A stretch of 64,000 bases of DNA. Source: Thunnus maccoyii (Eukaryota > Chordata > Actinopteri > Scombriformes > Scombridae). Below the pieces are notes generated by a model, which was not told the origin of the DNA, ran no database searches, and was given only the letters and a program-made list of their open reading frames with translations. Each line of letters opens with the position of its first letter. Within the stretch, counting starts at the first letter, position 1. The stretch lies in the NCBI RefSeq assembly GCF_910596095.1, contig NC_056544.1, positions 10,029,155-10,093,154 of the forward strand, given 5' to 3'. Of this stretch, positions 10,656 through 24,235 are shown piece after piece. Both the position numbers and the translations under genes were made by a program.

Positions 10656-13600
10656 CTTACATCAAGGTGTCAGACTTTTTCCCAAAGCCTGTATTTTTAA
10701 AGTCATAATTTGGCACAAAGAGTTCTGCTTTTTAAAGGTTTCGTTGAGCTGGAATTTTGAAGTTCATTGTTTTTGCTTCCGCTTCAAAGAGTGGAGTAGA
10801 AGAAAGCGGTGCTCCTGGCTGCTGTGAGGTTCCCTAGCTGTGGACTGCAGATAATGAGACGGTATCTGGTAGCCGGTGGAGAGCAGCCCAGCCGGACCAG
10901 AGCATCAGTCCGAGGAGAATCGGCGTCTCATCCAGTCAAACAGTAGCATAAGGTTTTCTAAGGTACATCCTGAATTCCTCCAGGTTTAATGTCTCCATCA
11001 AAAGAAGATCAAAAGGAAGGGATTAGAGCTACATAACAGAGGTAAGTGTGGAGAGGAGTCTTCGCTAAACTCCAGGGCGCTTTTGATACCACTCATCCCT
11101 GCCAAACCGTAGCCATGGCAACAGTGGAGAGTGTGCGGCACTGATAAGAGTGCGACAGGGGATGAAGGGGTTGACAGATCATTTTGGAGAAGTCTGACCC
11201 TTCTGCAGAAGGACCGTCGTCTTGTCTGGGAAATTAATACCATACGCAGATGGTGTGTAGAGATTGACAGTCTCGGACCCACTTCTCCCTGTGGGAGCAA
11301 TTTAACACATATCATACTACAAAGTGTTAACTTCAGACACTAGTGAGGGTATTTTCACACTGTAAATGTCTGTGACTGTGGGTCTCTTCTTCAAGTCCTT
11401 TAGGATTTATCTGCTGTGCCAAGCTTACCCTGTTTAACATTGTTATGAAAATATGCACAAAACTCCACTACCATGCCTTTAGCTGTGCTTTAGCACGGTG
11501 CTACAAAACGGTTCTCATGCAGAAATAGATGTTCAACATCAGGGACTCAAGTTTTTAAACGGGCAGAGTCACATAAGGCCACAAATTAAATATCGACACT
11601 CTAGTTCTTCCCTTATTTGTTAAAAGTGCACTCCTTGCAAGCAGGACTTTGTGTAAACAAGATTGAAAAAAAAAGACTTACTAGCTATGGAAAACCGCTG
11701 GGAATCCTTTATTTCCCCTATTTGTCTCTGAACACATGAGCAGAGAGAGAAAGGAGGAAGAGGAAGAGCAACGTACAGTAGAAGGGCCTCCAGCCTGCCT
11801 CAGGGGCAGCAAGCCGGATACAGCGTATGATTTGACAAACAACGTTAGTTTTTGCACCACTGATTCAGGCAGAGTGTACTTAATTAGTAAAAATGGACAC
11901 TAATTGAGCCCCAGCTGTATGTTCAAAAAAAAGAGAGATGTGAATCTCTAAGCACACACCAACCCAAGAGCTCCAAGTCTCTCTGATCCTCTTCTCCCCC
12001 CTTAGCTCCGTCTGTTCACTCAGTGAGCGTAGCGGCTTGTTAGCACACTGGGAGATTTGTAAGGATAATGAAAAGTCAGGAGAAGATGGGAGATTCAGCA
12101 TGAGGACTGCAGGACTTGTTCTTCGCTGAACAACATGTTGTCCAGCAAGTGTTGTAGCAGCCCTTAAACCTCCAATTTCCATGGAGAGCAGTACATGATT
12201 TACAGCTAAATGGTAAATCTCTTCTGTTAAAATCAAGCTATGGAATCGCACTGGGCATTTCATAAGACAGAAAACATCATTTGCACATTTTGTTCAGTGA
12301 AGGAGAGTAAATATGATTTCAGGATCTCAGCCAGACTGACACAACTGCTGCAGCTAAGTGAACGAACACAACAAACTTGAAAGCTGACTTCACTAAAAAC
12401 ATGTAAATGAGCTTTTTGCTATGCTAATGAAAATGTAAATGTTCAAAAAAATAAAATAAAATAAAAAGTACAGCCAGAAGGCAAAGTAGAAACAGTTAAA
12501 TAAAGTGAATTTGTCTGTGTGTGTCCACAGGGAGTCTTCATGTCTTTCCACTGAACACAAATCTGTGCAAATGTGTTTGTCATAGTTTATTTTCAGCTGG
12601 GCAGGTTTCATTCAGTGTATATATATATTTATTTATTTATTTTTTTTAATTTTTTTTCTTAGTGATGATCGCCTTAATTGTGTGATTGGTGTTTTTTTCT
12701 GACAGATGTTGCAGTGTAGTTGTTACACACAGATGCTTTCACATGTCACACACTATGATCATGATAATTATAATCATTACATTTGTGTCAGCGTTTTGTT
12801 TGTTATTTTTCAGTCATCTGTCTGACAGGATCATGCAGTATGTAGCATAATGTGTCCCTTTAGACTTATTTAGTGATTTATCCATTGAAACCCAACTTAT
12901 TGACAAACAAATAAATCATCATGGCACGCACTCGGTCAAGAAGAAATATAATATATGCCCAAATAGATTTCTAAACTCTCAAAAGAATAGTCTTTTTAAT
13001 ATTCATCTTCATTTTGCAGACACACTAATCACACAGCTGCTGACATCTTACTGTAGCTGCGGTCAAATAGTTAATCCAATCAGTCCTCTAAATGAAAAAT
13101 ATTTCAGAAACTGTACAATGCATGACATGCTCACACTTTATAATCCAATTTCCTCTTATATAGAAGTAATCTCAATTAGCACTATGCTAGAAAACCTGTT
13201 AAATCTGTCATCTGTCTGACATAATTAAACTAATTTAACTCTTTAAGATGAATTATTTATAGTCAGAGTGTTGTTAATGTTACACTGACAGATGCTTCTC
13301 TTTGGCAGCAAAGCTTGTTGCTCATACTTACCACTTCCTGTACTGGATCTATAAATGACGGTCACTCTGAAGGACAACAGCGCTGCCCTCTTGATGCTGA
13401 CTGCTGATAGCCTGCAAGCTTTTATTTGCCATGTTGCTGAAAACAGATATTGACCCTTTTTTTTATTTACCAAGTTAAACTCAGTGTAGCTAAATACATT
13501 TTCTGTTTCCATGAAGTTCTAAGAAAAGATGTTTTTGTGTAAATCTTCATGTCTTCATCGTGTCCTGGTCATCAAAGGCAGGAATTCAGACTGCCTGTAA

Positions 13601-16600
13601 TCTGATTTTAGGGAGACTGTTGAGAAAGATACTTTCCTGCTGGTTTTAGTATAAACAATCAGGCAGCTGAGAGAAAACGCAAGAGAGATGTTTGTGGTGC
13701 GTGTGCAGATGTGTGTTAATATAAAGAGGATGCATATAGAAGGTGAAGCTGTTTTCACACAGTAAATAATCATAAACAACATTTCGACCTCTACAGTCAC
13801 ATGATAATGTTGTATTACTGTATATCGATCCTTCCAAGTCAACTTAAAGGCCACAAGAACGAATCGGTTTGTGAAAACAGTTGTATAACGTCGTCTCTGG
13901 AGGAGCTTTGTCAGGACTGTGTCCTGTGTGTTTTTTGCTTTGTACTGTTTGTTATTGTGCTGTTATATGTTTTAATCATGACCTGCTGAAGGGACTGCAG
14001 ATGAAAATTAGCTATAAGCTAACTCTGGTACAGTACAACAAATTGTAACATTTATGTTTAACACTGTACATGGTCCCAATAAATACATAAATACAAAATA
14101 CAAGGCTTAGAAAACAGCCCGGATGATGTCATAGTGATGTCATCAGGGTATCTGCTTGAGCTTGGAGGCTACAAATGAATAAGAAAAACCTGCTTTACAA
14201 TCGGACACGTGGTATTTGAATGTATGCATTTACTAAGAGTGTTGAATGAATGACACTATACTATTATTAACAATTCATAATTATTATAATTATTAATCAC
14301 TTATATATTTATAACTTCAAACAAGCCAAGCTGTTGTGTTTGAATGACTCACAATATTGGTGTTTATAGCATCAGTAAATAAGAAAAGTGATACCATAAT
14401 TTGAAATCATGACCATATTCTGCAGATGAAGTCCTGCAAAACAATTCACTTGGCATGCAATGCATATTCCCCAATATGCAAATACACTTCATAGCAAGAT
14501 GTGCAGCCGTTTAGAGGACAGAAGTTTCATTAAATGTATCCCAACACAGTTCTAATAATGTGATGTATTATATATCTATAATTGAATGTGAACTATCCTG
14601 GTGTTTGCTGTGAGTGAAGAAGAAAACATTGAAAAAGATTAATCAATTTCTTTTTAAGCCCCTTTTGAAATGCAGTGGTTAAGCCTCTATTTGAAGTCTG
14701 TGTCTTATAGCTGCCAGTTAGAGGTCCAAGATGAAGCGACCTTCTGTCGACACAAAACACACCTTCTTCTTGAGCGATTTCCATTTGAGGATGCTGATGA
14801 ATACAGCAAGCACCAGAGTTTAACCTCATTCTGAAAGCTTAAAGCCGAGACTTTATTTTTCAAATGTCCCGTGCAGGTTACCGGCAGTCACTGCACGATC
14901 AAAACAAGATATGAAAGTTTAGTGAAGGGCACACTTGATTTAATTAGGAGGAAGATTTTTTCCCGCTGCTACTCATAATCGTCTTGTTTTTCCTCGGCTG
15001 TGCCTTCCCATTATTTTCTAACATACAGTAATGAAAGTCTGTGCTGATTGCAACTGCACTGGTGAATCCTCTGCTCATTTTAACACATTAACATAGTTTA
15101 CAACAACTAGATGAGCTCCTGATGAAAGCGATTTGATTAGAAAATGGTGCATAGTTATGAAATGTAGGCTAGAATACCTCTGTTAATTGAAGTTGGAAGT
15201 GTTTTGTACTACAGTCACTGATTGCACTTCTCCTAAAACAGACCCTTTAACACCGACACCAACAAGTATTAACTTATAATTTACATTACAAGCATTTATA
15301 CAACCTCAAAATCATTCATCTACTTTTTAAAAAAAAGTATCAACACTCTGAGAACTGTGCTCGCCTATTTCAGGAGTGGTTGCTTTTTACCAACATTGCA
15401 TCAACTTACATCAGATTGATGATATATGGATGTTGTGGCCGCAGTGTGGTGCACTGAACAGAGAGGAGACAAAGCACTTTCAATCCTCTGTTGGAGAGCA
15501 AAACACTGAGTCCGAATATGGACTCAGACCTCTGACCCTCCCTGTGGAGGAGGGTTAAGTGAAAAGAGAATTTATAAATGGAGATCATTTCACATTAATG
15601 CCCCTAGGGTGTATTTCAACGCCAATAAAAACCCACCTAAAACATAAATCAGCTGAAGCGGGACAAAACTATCCCCTTGTTTCTGTCAGTTAAAATGAAT
15701 CTGCTGATGAGACTTTATTGTTGCTATTTAATTCAATAACTGAAGGATTAAAATGGTAAAGCCATATGGAACAAATGCTCCTACAGAGGGTAATGATCAT
15801 ATTGAGGATCTTGGTTTTGAATGCATTTCCTAAAGTCCGGAGCACGTGTGTGGGTCGGTGATAATTACAGCTGAAATGATCTACTGTTTTGTGGGGAACT
15901 CGCTGGTCCTCCTTGCTGGTAATCCAGTCCGAATGAGGCTTTAGTCTGGTTAAAAAAGCCTCAGTAATTTCCTAAAACAGCTGGGCACTGTACTTTTTAG
16001 CATATTTGACTTAAGCAGGAGTAAATAGTGCATTTTTTAATAATCATTTTCAGCTGGCGATTAATACACATTTGGCGCTCTAAGTGAGTATTTACAGCAG
16101 GAGAACAGTGCATGTGTGAAATAAACTATGTTCATCGTAATGAAGGAACATGTCAGTTAGTGCGATAGTGTGGCTCATTGATGTGATTTTAATAGTTTTT
16201 GGACAACAACGGAGCTCTGTGACACAGAGGAATAACATATATCAGGCTCTGGCGACACAGACAATACTTGTTAGTAGATGAATACATTCTTGGTTTTGAT
16301 CTTTTCGTGGGAATTGTTGACAATAACAAAATACATACCACCAGATTTATCCTCTGAGCGTGGTGAGTTTCTAATACATAAATCCTTTTAATGATCAAGA
16401 CATCTTTTTGTTCTGTTTGGCCAAAGCCAACATATTTGCTCTTGTATTTTCCTGAGACTGAATTTATGTTTCACTATTACTTTTCCATGAATCACAACTA
16501 GAGACTAAAAACGCCCTCGAGGCTACAAACATGAAAACAGCAAGGTCAGTATTTACTCTGGCGTTGGTAATATAAAGCTCATCTCAACACTAGTGTCTCC

Positions 16601-19375
16601 AATTACGACAGACCACTGGGCTCGCTGCTCTTCCTTAATAGCTTCCTCCATATCTGACACTCTTCATTTCACGTAATGAGAGTCTTCAAGATGTGAATAA
16701 AGGTATGCATATGATTTGGTACAAGGGCTGAAAATGAGATATGCCTCGGGGCTCACTTCAAACAAGACAAAATTTGCAGCTAAAGAGAAACTCTGTGGCT
16801 TTAAACCAGACATCTGTTCTTCGTCCCTCATTGGGCCGAAAAAAGAAGCAGCCAGGGCCTTGGTGCCAAGGAGCCTCTGTCTAAATCTTTGCCAACATAT
16901 TTGTCACTGTGGCCTCATTGACCAGAGAACCAGCCAGCCACTCAGCCTAATGGTACGGTCATCTGTCGGTTCATCTCGCAACTCACAGCTAAAACCTTAC
17001 GACACTGAACATCAGAGAGGAGCGGTGGAAGAGGAGGAGGAGGGAGAGTGAAACCAAATCCCTGACTGGATTCACTCCTCGCTGTTAACACCGTAAAGTC
17101 ACCTAAAGTTTATTGCCTGTCCATTTGCAAGCAATCCAAAGAGAGGCTCTACTCTCCCAGGAAGCTTCAGAAAGCTCCTTAACTGCTTGACCTTCCTGTG
17201 TTTTTATGGAGCTGGGGAGCAATTTAACATGTTTTAGTTTCTCTGCTACACCGGCTAAGATGCAAGATGTGACATGAGGCTTGAAATCAGCATCAGCTAT
17301 CTGACCGCGGAGATGGTCTGCTACACAGAGCCGGTATCAGCCCAAAACATCTCGACCACATTTGTCAGTGCTCAGCCCAGCTGGCCTGTTGTGCATGCAG
17401 GCCTGTCCAGCTGTAGTTTATCATAAAACTGGCTTTAAATTGCATTATGCAATTACCTTGGAATCTAAGGGCTCTGTAATAGAGATATTCACCGAGTGCA
17501 CAATGACGCTGAGTCTAGAGGAGACATCTGACTGCATCAACAATAGACTGAGGAGACAGGGTTAGAGAAAAGAAACTGTCATACAGCCGCAGCTCCAGTT
17601 TATCTTTTAATTAACATCTCCAAGACCAAGACAAACACTGTATCAATAATGCAACAGTAACATGCTACAATATTAATGTCAGATGAAATGAGGTAATTAG
17701 ACGGGGGGGAAACTATTTTAAGCACGTCTGCCCTGCTAGCATGTGGAGCCCAGTTATTCAGTAAAAGAGAGGCGATAGAGCCATGAGAAGAGGAGAGCAG
17801 CTGATCTCATGTGCGAATGTGGCCGACGGGAGGGGAGCGAGGGCCAACATTTTGTTTGTCAGGACGAACAAATGGTGACAAACGATGGCAAATTGGAGTG
17901 AAGGCCCCCTGCTGAGCTATGGTCTGCCCACTGGGGTCCCAATAGAGCAGAGGTGCTAGCTTGGGAGAATAAAGACACACACACACACACACACATGTAT
18001 AAAGTTATCGAAATGTAATAAAGTTCAAGGCGTGGCGTGCATACAGAAAGACCCTCGCACACAATGATAAGATGCCAGAGAAAAAAGGAGCCATTGGAAG
18101 AAGCAGAGACAACACACACAAAGGCTCCCTTGCTATCTAATCCAATGTTTCACATGAAAGAGTTGAGCCTCTGCTGAGGACTAAAACAGCATTTGGCCTA
18201 ATCCTATAAATCTATATGATTGAGACAGATGGAAAGTAAGTTCTCTGTCTCTGCCTCTGGGAAAAAAAAAAAAAAAATACCCCACACCTCTCACCCAAAC
18301 CCCTGATTTCCAGCTTGTATACCTCACCCCCTGCGTTGTGAAGTGAAGTGAAACTGTGCGGTGAAGAGCGTAGTAGAAGTGGTAACCACAACACAGTCAT
18401 AAATAGATTCCGGGGGCCAGCTCCAGCCATGTACAGAAAGTGTATTTCATTTAATTGGCTGGATAAGACAAAGATTTTTAATTTCCCCTGAGATCTGGGT
18501 TGCCAACTTTTGTTTTTACGTGGCGGAGAAGTAGAACTACACTCAGAGCAGTGCCAGGAATTTACAATGCTCTCTTTACCACAGGCGATGCTGTGTTTTG
18601 TCTCCTCAGAGAGCTTCGCAGATATTGGATTAATTATGCAGATGTTTAAATATCAACCCCACTAAACACTACTAGTCTGTGAACCTTACTTTGTGTGTGC
18701 GCTGTCTCCCAAGATCTATCATGGCATATGCTCTGGCACAGTGGACACACACTTACAGCTTTTTCATCTCTCTCTGTGCTTCCCCTTCCCTCGCTCCCTC
18801 CTCCACACAGACAGGCCATTGTGTGCGGGCACAGATGAGATTTGCATGCATGTTAGACTGGATTACACATGCAGGCTCTGGGAACCTGGACCCCTGTGGT
18901 CTCCCTTCACTGTTTCGTCCTGCAACCGGCGAGCTTTCCTTTCAATCCACGACTTCAAACAAATCTCACAGCTTAATTGGCTCAGAAACATACAAAATCA
19001 AAGGTTAAATTCTCTAGATTTTGGGAGAGAAGCGGGTGAAAAAGTTTCTTTGCAGTTGCCTGCTGCTGGTATTTGCCTCAAAATCAACCCTCCCCCATCA
19101 AATTTTGCATCCATCAGTGGTCAGATTCATAACTTGGGGAGATGAGAGTGTGCGAAAGGGTTAATCCTCTAAGTGATATGTATAATGAGAAGCTTAATCC
19201 TTGATCTGAAGATTCTGTGTCTAAGAGGGTGGAGATAACAGATAAGAGCAGCCAAATCTCCTTAAAAATAGATGGCAGCAGATGTAACAAACATCTAATG
19301 AATTGATTTTAATTTCAAATTGCTGCTACATTATGTCAATACTTTCCTTGATCATATTTGTTTGTGTGTCTGTGT

Positions 19376-19466
19376 TGTGTGTTGTGTGTTCTGTGTGTGT
19401 GTGTGTGTGTGTATGTGTGTGTGTGTGTGTGCGTGCGTGTGTGTGTGTGTGTGTGCGTGTGTGTGC
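19376..19466 (+). repeat. TG-rich microsatellite
   Basis: Imperfect TG repeat with TGCG and TATG interruptions. The cysteine/valine-rich open frames over it are artefacts of the repeat. Confidence 0.95.
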
Positions 19467-20133
19467 ACTCCGTGGTCAAGCTTCTCCATCATCCATCAGT
19501 GTATTTATAGTGCATTTGATGACAATTGAACAGTACTAAAGTGCCTGCAAACAGACAATAAAAAAATCCATCTCAAAGCATTTGTGTGTCATTACATCTA
19601 TTCATATGAGCATTAAAGTAAATTGTCAAATGCTGTCTTCTTTAAGCAGCTAAGCCCCGCAGAGCCTCTGCTCAGCAGGATTATAAATGAGATAGGATTT
19701 AATATTGATCCTTGGCTGACCTCCTATGAAGTTCTCATCATTTTATAATATTCTTCACACATACTGTTAATGAGATCAGTGGGCTCCCACAGGTCCATCC
19801 ACAGATAAACCTTGACCTTAACGCTGTCAGACAACAAGCATGACCGAGCTTTTTACAGCCACAGGAGGATGAAAGGAGGATGAAGGAGGGTGAAGTGAAA
19901 CATGAGGATTAGCTGTTTACTTGATTTGTTTACCGCCGGCAGGATGGACAGGCCTGCATCTACCCATGAAAATAAAGTGTTGGTTGGAGCACTATTTATT
20001 GGCTTCATAGCAAATCGAGCTTTGCTGAGTAACACCACCTTCAAAAGGGCCAGACCGTGAAATATTGGATAATTTTACCTCACACTGGAACGAAACTGGT
20101 TGATGAGCAAATTTACTGTCAGCTCTGAGGCTC

Positions 20134-20134
<1 letters not shown>

Positions 20135-20167
<33 letters not shown>
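20135..20167 (+). repeat. (CTG)11 trinucleotide repeat
   Basis: Eleven uninterrupted CTG units followed by CTA. Not inside any recognised exon. Confidence 0.95.
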
Positions 20168-20169
<2 letters not shown>

Positions 20170-20519
20170 ACAAAAAGAAACTCTCTCTGTGTGTCTGCAC
20201 AAAGCAACACAAGGTTCAGCCACATATCTAAATGAGCCTGATAATTATCTGAATATATTTCCATTGATATTACAATGGGCTCCAATCAATGAGCGAGGCT
20301 GCCTTAAACTACGTGTATGTGTGTGTCCCAAAGGCATTCATTTCACCAAGGCTCATATATGAGTACGGGGGTGGATGGTCGGTGTGGGTGGAGGCAATTG
20401 ATTCAATGTATCTGAGGCGATGCCAGCCGTGCGGAATACAAACACACAGTCATGGGAGCTATAAGAAATGCAAGAAGGGGGCTACCTGAGCGACTGTTGC
20501 CTCTGCACATACACAAACC

Positions 20520-20872
20520 CCTGAGCGCCGGCTTCACATGCAATAAATCAAATCATTTGCCTTCCCACCAGCGAGTCCTGTTTTTGAATCTGAAACTGCT
20601 TATAAGAAAGAGACATGAAAAATTGTGATTTGTATTACCAATAGCGAGCCATGAGCACACACTGTCCCCTCTCCTCTCCTTCTCTTTTTTCCCCCCACTC
20701 CCCTGTCAGCTCATTAGTAGCCCATCTCGATATTGCTATAAGGTGTAGTTATCCAAACCCTCATCCAATTATGCCTGCTCGCACTTATAACACCGTGAAT
20801 TAGATCAAGAAAAACTTTCACATAATTGGTCACAAATTTCTCTCCGTGTATGTGACAAGCAGTTCCTCTAAA

Positions 20873-20904
<32 letters not shown>

Positions 20905-21530
20905 ACATGCGCATCATTGGACTGGAGCCACACCCTGGCAAAGACATCCAGAAGTCAGGTTCTTAAGTCAGCAACAATGACGGTGAAACAGTAAATCTTT
21001 GACCGAGCTGGCTGTTGACCAACCCCTGACATCTATTTAAAAGATTTTTTTAATGAATCGCCTTAACCGCGGAAACAAAATGACACCCTGAATAAATATA
21101 TTCTTGTAAAATTAAATCTCTTAATAAATGATTTGTAAGGACAAATCTTTCCGCACAAAATATAGATAGCAGCAGAGGAAAATGAATCATGGAATGAATA
21201 TAGCTGGCCTGATTTCACCCCCCTTCATGTTTTTCGCCAGACTATAACTCATCTATCATCTACGAGCCATTAACAACCATCTTCAATCCAGCTAATACCA
21301 TCAGGAAGAGAAGAGCCACTCTGCCCCTCTGCTGCCGCTAACATAATTGTTATACATTGGCTCCAGTCAAATGCTGTTTTTCTCTTTGCAACCAATTACC
21401 TTTATCTTTGTTAGATGACAGCATCAATTTGCCTTCAGAGCTGGTCAATGCAAATAAGTGAAAACAGCCTCTGGTAAATTTCCCTTTGATAAAAAGAGGA
21501 TATTTATTAAAGATAAGCCACTTAAGTGGT
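20520..21530. promoter_or_regulatory. Candidate conserved non-coding enhancer region
   Basis: Apart from a CA tract at 20880-20906, this is complex sequence dense in developmental factor motifs. These include CAATTA and ATAATTGG homeodomain cores near 20770-20830, AACCGC (RUNX-like) near 21066, a perfect octamer ATGCAAAT at 21448-21455, SOX/TCF-like CTTTGTT and CTTTGAT near 21406 and 21484, and the palindrome CCACTTAAGTGG at 21518-21529, which is two overlapping NKX2-type half-sites. No coding frame is seen. Enhancer status is inference and needs cross-species alignment. Confidence 0.3.
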
Positions 21531-23643
21531 GAGTGAGCTGGACCACCTCTGAACTGTAGTTACTTCACTGTTTACAGTTCAGTTCATTGCACATACGCAG
21601 CAACACAAAAATAGTAAACACTTAATTATGGTTAAGGCTACCAACATATTTTCACACTCTACTGAATAACTAAAATAACCACTGGCAGCAGCCGAGTTAT
21701 TCTTCCTCAACCTGGCATGAAAATATCGTAGTGTACGGAAAGCGGATTGAGTCATTTATAGTCACATAGTAGTACAACTTGCACATCCTTCCTCTACACC
21801 TGCATCTGTTCCTCGACCGGCTCCACACGAGAGCAACCAGGGTTTCCACTCTTCAATTACATAACATTATTTTATCTCTGGCTTTTACTTACCTCACAAA
21901 ATCCCATCTCCATAGCGACAGACCCTCGTCCATGGTTCACAGAAATAATTGTTGCCTCCTGCATCAAATGGTTGTTCTGTGTATCTTTAAAATTTCATAA
22001 CTTGTGCGTCTGTGCCTACCTTTGGTATATTTAACATAAAAGCCCAAGGCCTGTGACTTTTCTATTTATGTCCTCGGGGGGGTTGTGTGCCACCTCTATA
22101 GGCCGTTACAGAGGATGAGTTGATGCACCGATCCAGACAATCTTTGTATGAAATCAGGAGAAGCACTATACAGAACACAAGCACTTTGTCTTGGTTTGTG
22201 CCTCATATGCTGGTGCCACATCTGATCAGTTATTTTGAATTATATTAATGAGACTATACATTTAGAGGCCAGAAAACATATTTTCTCAATCAGCTCCTCA
22301 CTCTGAGTGATGGGGTCCCACATGAACACACTATTTTCTGCCAAACTTAGAACAGTTTTGGTTATTTAAAGTGAAAGATTTCTGTATTTGCGTTTTTGTT
22401 CTTGCTTTTCTTATTGGCTTTAAGTGGGTGGGGCTCAACTGGAAAAAGTTGATGTAATGTACTTCTGTGCACCAATCAGAGTTTAGAAACATTTGAATCC
22501 AAATGTGATAGTGATAGTTGTGGGGTTGTTTGCTATATGTGGCCAGCTCAGTCTGTAGACGAATTTAAAGTTTAAAGTCCCCCTTCCACTCGAAAATATA
22601 TTTTTATTCTTGTTCCTTCAATCTGATGTTTGAGCTTCACTGTGCAGAATGATTTATATGCCGAGTTTGACACTAGAAGGCTGATTTCACTTTCATCTGC
22701 TGAAGAGGGAAAGTTTCTCTGGGCTCTCCTTGAATCTCAGTTTAACACGTGTACCATAGAGCACGATTTGTGACATCACAACCTGTTTTGAAAGCCAGTC
22801 ATGGTCCAGTATATAACATTCACAAGTGTGATGTGGAAATTCAAAGCCTCCAGTGCAAAAACACTGAGACTTTACAGTGAGGTAGGAGACAACTTGAGTC
22901 CAGCAGTTAAACTTCTGAAACAAACAATATTTGCATATTCATAGATTCTGGATGTTTCAATGATGGAGACAGAGTAGATGTGATTTTAAGGATTTTAACA
23001 AGGTTATTCAACTTTTTTTGTAGAAAAACTATGTCAGAAACACATAATTTTTCCAAGCAGAGTATTTTTTACACTTCTTAAAGCATGTCTGGAGGTCATC
23101 TTTAAGTGTTGTGCTCTCTAGTGATGCCACCATTACTGCAGTGGCACAATCAAACTGACTCTGAAATAAGTTTGGATTGACTGCAGTCAGCGATCACCCC
23201 CCCTGATAAATGAAATTAGCCATGGACCCAAGTAATGGTGGAAGTTTTTCAGTCTCAGATCACTAGTTTGAAATCGATTGTGATAGCTTTGGGGGAAAAA
23301 AATGCTCCGAGCTCCTTGGGGAGGATGTGAAAGCGCTGTGTAGTAATTAAACCTGGCCAACATTACCGGCTAGCTTATGGTCATAAATCAACAAGCTTGC
23401 AATCCATTATTTCTTGTGTTGTAATCTGATGCAATATATCATTTAATAAAAAATCGGAAACACATGTAGTGGAAGTTTTAACAAAAAACAGGATGAACTC
23501 AGCTAGCAAGAGATCAGAGACATCTGTGTTTAGCAGTGTCTGATCGGCTCATTGTCAACATGTTGCTCAAAATGCTAAAGTGAGGATATAATGGAGTTAA
23601 ATTAAATTGAAATTAATTTCATATAGCAGAGGCCTAGCAGCTA
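21531..23643. other. Intergenic, with a probable dispersed repeat
   Basis: No gene recognised. The segment beginning about 22575 (AAAGTCCCCCTTCCACTC) and running to roughly 23120 resembles a repeat I associate with fish genomes; I could not find a matching right end, so its limits are uncertain. Confidence 0.35.
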
Positions 23644-24235
23644 TTAAAGGATAGGTTCACAATTTCCCAAGTTTGTCTTAAAATGATAGTCAGGTGCCAG
23701 AATGAACATTGAAAGTGGTTTTGCTTGCTGTAATCATTCCTCTTGTTCATACTGACCATTAAAAGATCCATTCTTAATGTGACTTCAATGTAAGTGATGG
23801 GGGCCAAAATTCAAAGTCCTTGTTTTGTACAAAAATGTATTTGAAAGTTAATCAGAAGCTAATGTGAAGCTTTGGTGGTCCAAACTAGTAGAATCAAGTG
23901 GACATGTTCCAAAGTTACCACCTTTATACTTGCAAATTTCCCTCTTTTTATTACTATCCTCTCACTGCCACTCAACAGAGAAACACTGTCCATGGAAACA
24001 TGATGAGGGAGTTTTATACTAAAAACACTTTGGAAGATATCCACTTATTCTGACTAATGTGGTCGACTGAAGCCTCATATTAGCTTCAGATAAACGTTTA
24101 AAATAATTTTCGAGGGGATCTTCTAATGGTCAGTATGAAGAATGATTACAGCAAGAAAAATCTGTTTCAATGCTCATTTGGGCTCCTGACCGTTGTTTAA
24201 AGACAGACTTGAAGAATTGTGAACCTCTCCTTTAA
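23644..24235. repeat. Palindromic MITE, copy 1 (TTAAAGGATAGGTTCAC family)
   Basis: Starts TTAAAGGATAGGTTCACAA and ends TTGTGAACCTCTCCTTTAA. The two halves are near reverse complements for well over 100 bp (shared TCTTGCTGTAATCATTC..., ATACTGACCATTA, and an inner AGAAGCTAATGTGA / TCATATTAGCTTC pair), so the whole element can fold on itself. No transposase. A second copy lies at 41681-42307. Confidence 0.88.

Larger units (their letters stand above)
10656..20510. other. Intergenic, no gene recognised
   Basis: About 10 kb of AT-rich sequence. Short open frames up to 150 codons (for example 18693-19145) show no domains and no exon-like flanks. Simple repeats are AT/TTTA-rich sequence near 12617-12660, a CA tract at 17975-17995, a long TG/TGCG tract at 19376-19466 and a CTG run at 20135-20167. 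Parts of 16500-17000 and 19140-19340 are complex, low-repeat sequence that could be conserved non-coding DNA. I see nothing definite. Confidence 0.4.

Noticed and set aside
18693-19145. 150-codon frame on the + strand
   Set aside because: No domain, signal or splice context; it overlaps another equally random frame, and its composition does not look coding.
20135-20167. (CTG)11 as a coding polyglutamine or polyalanine tract
   Set aside because: The only long frame over it is a 97-codon - strand frame without other protein features; treated as a non-coding microsatellite.
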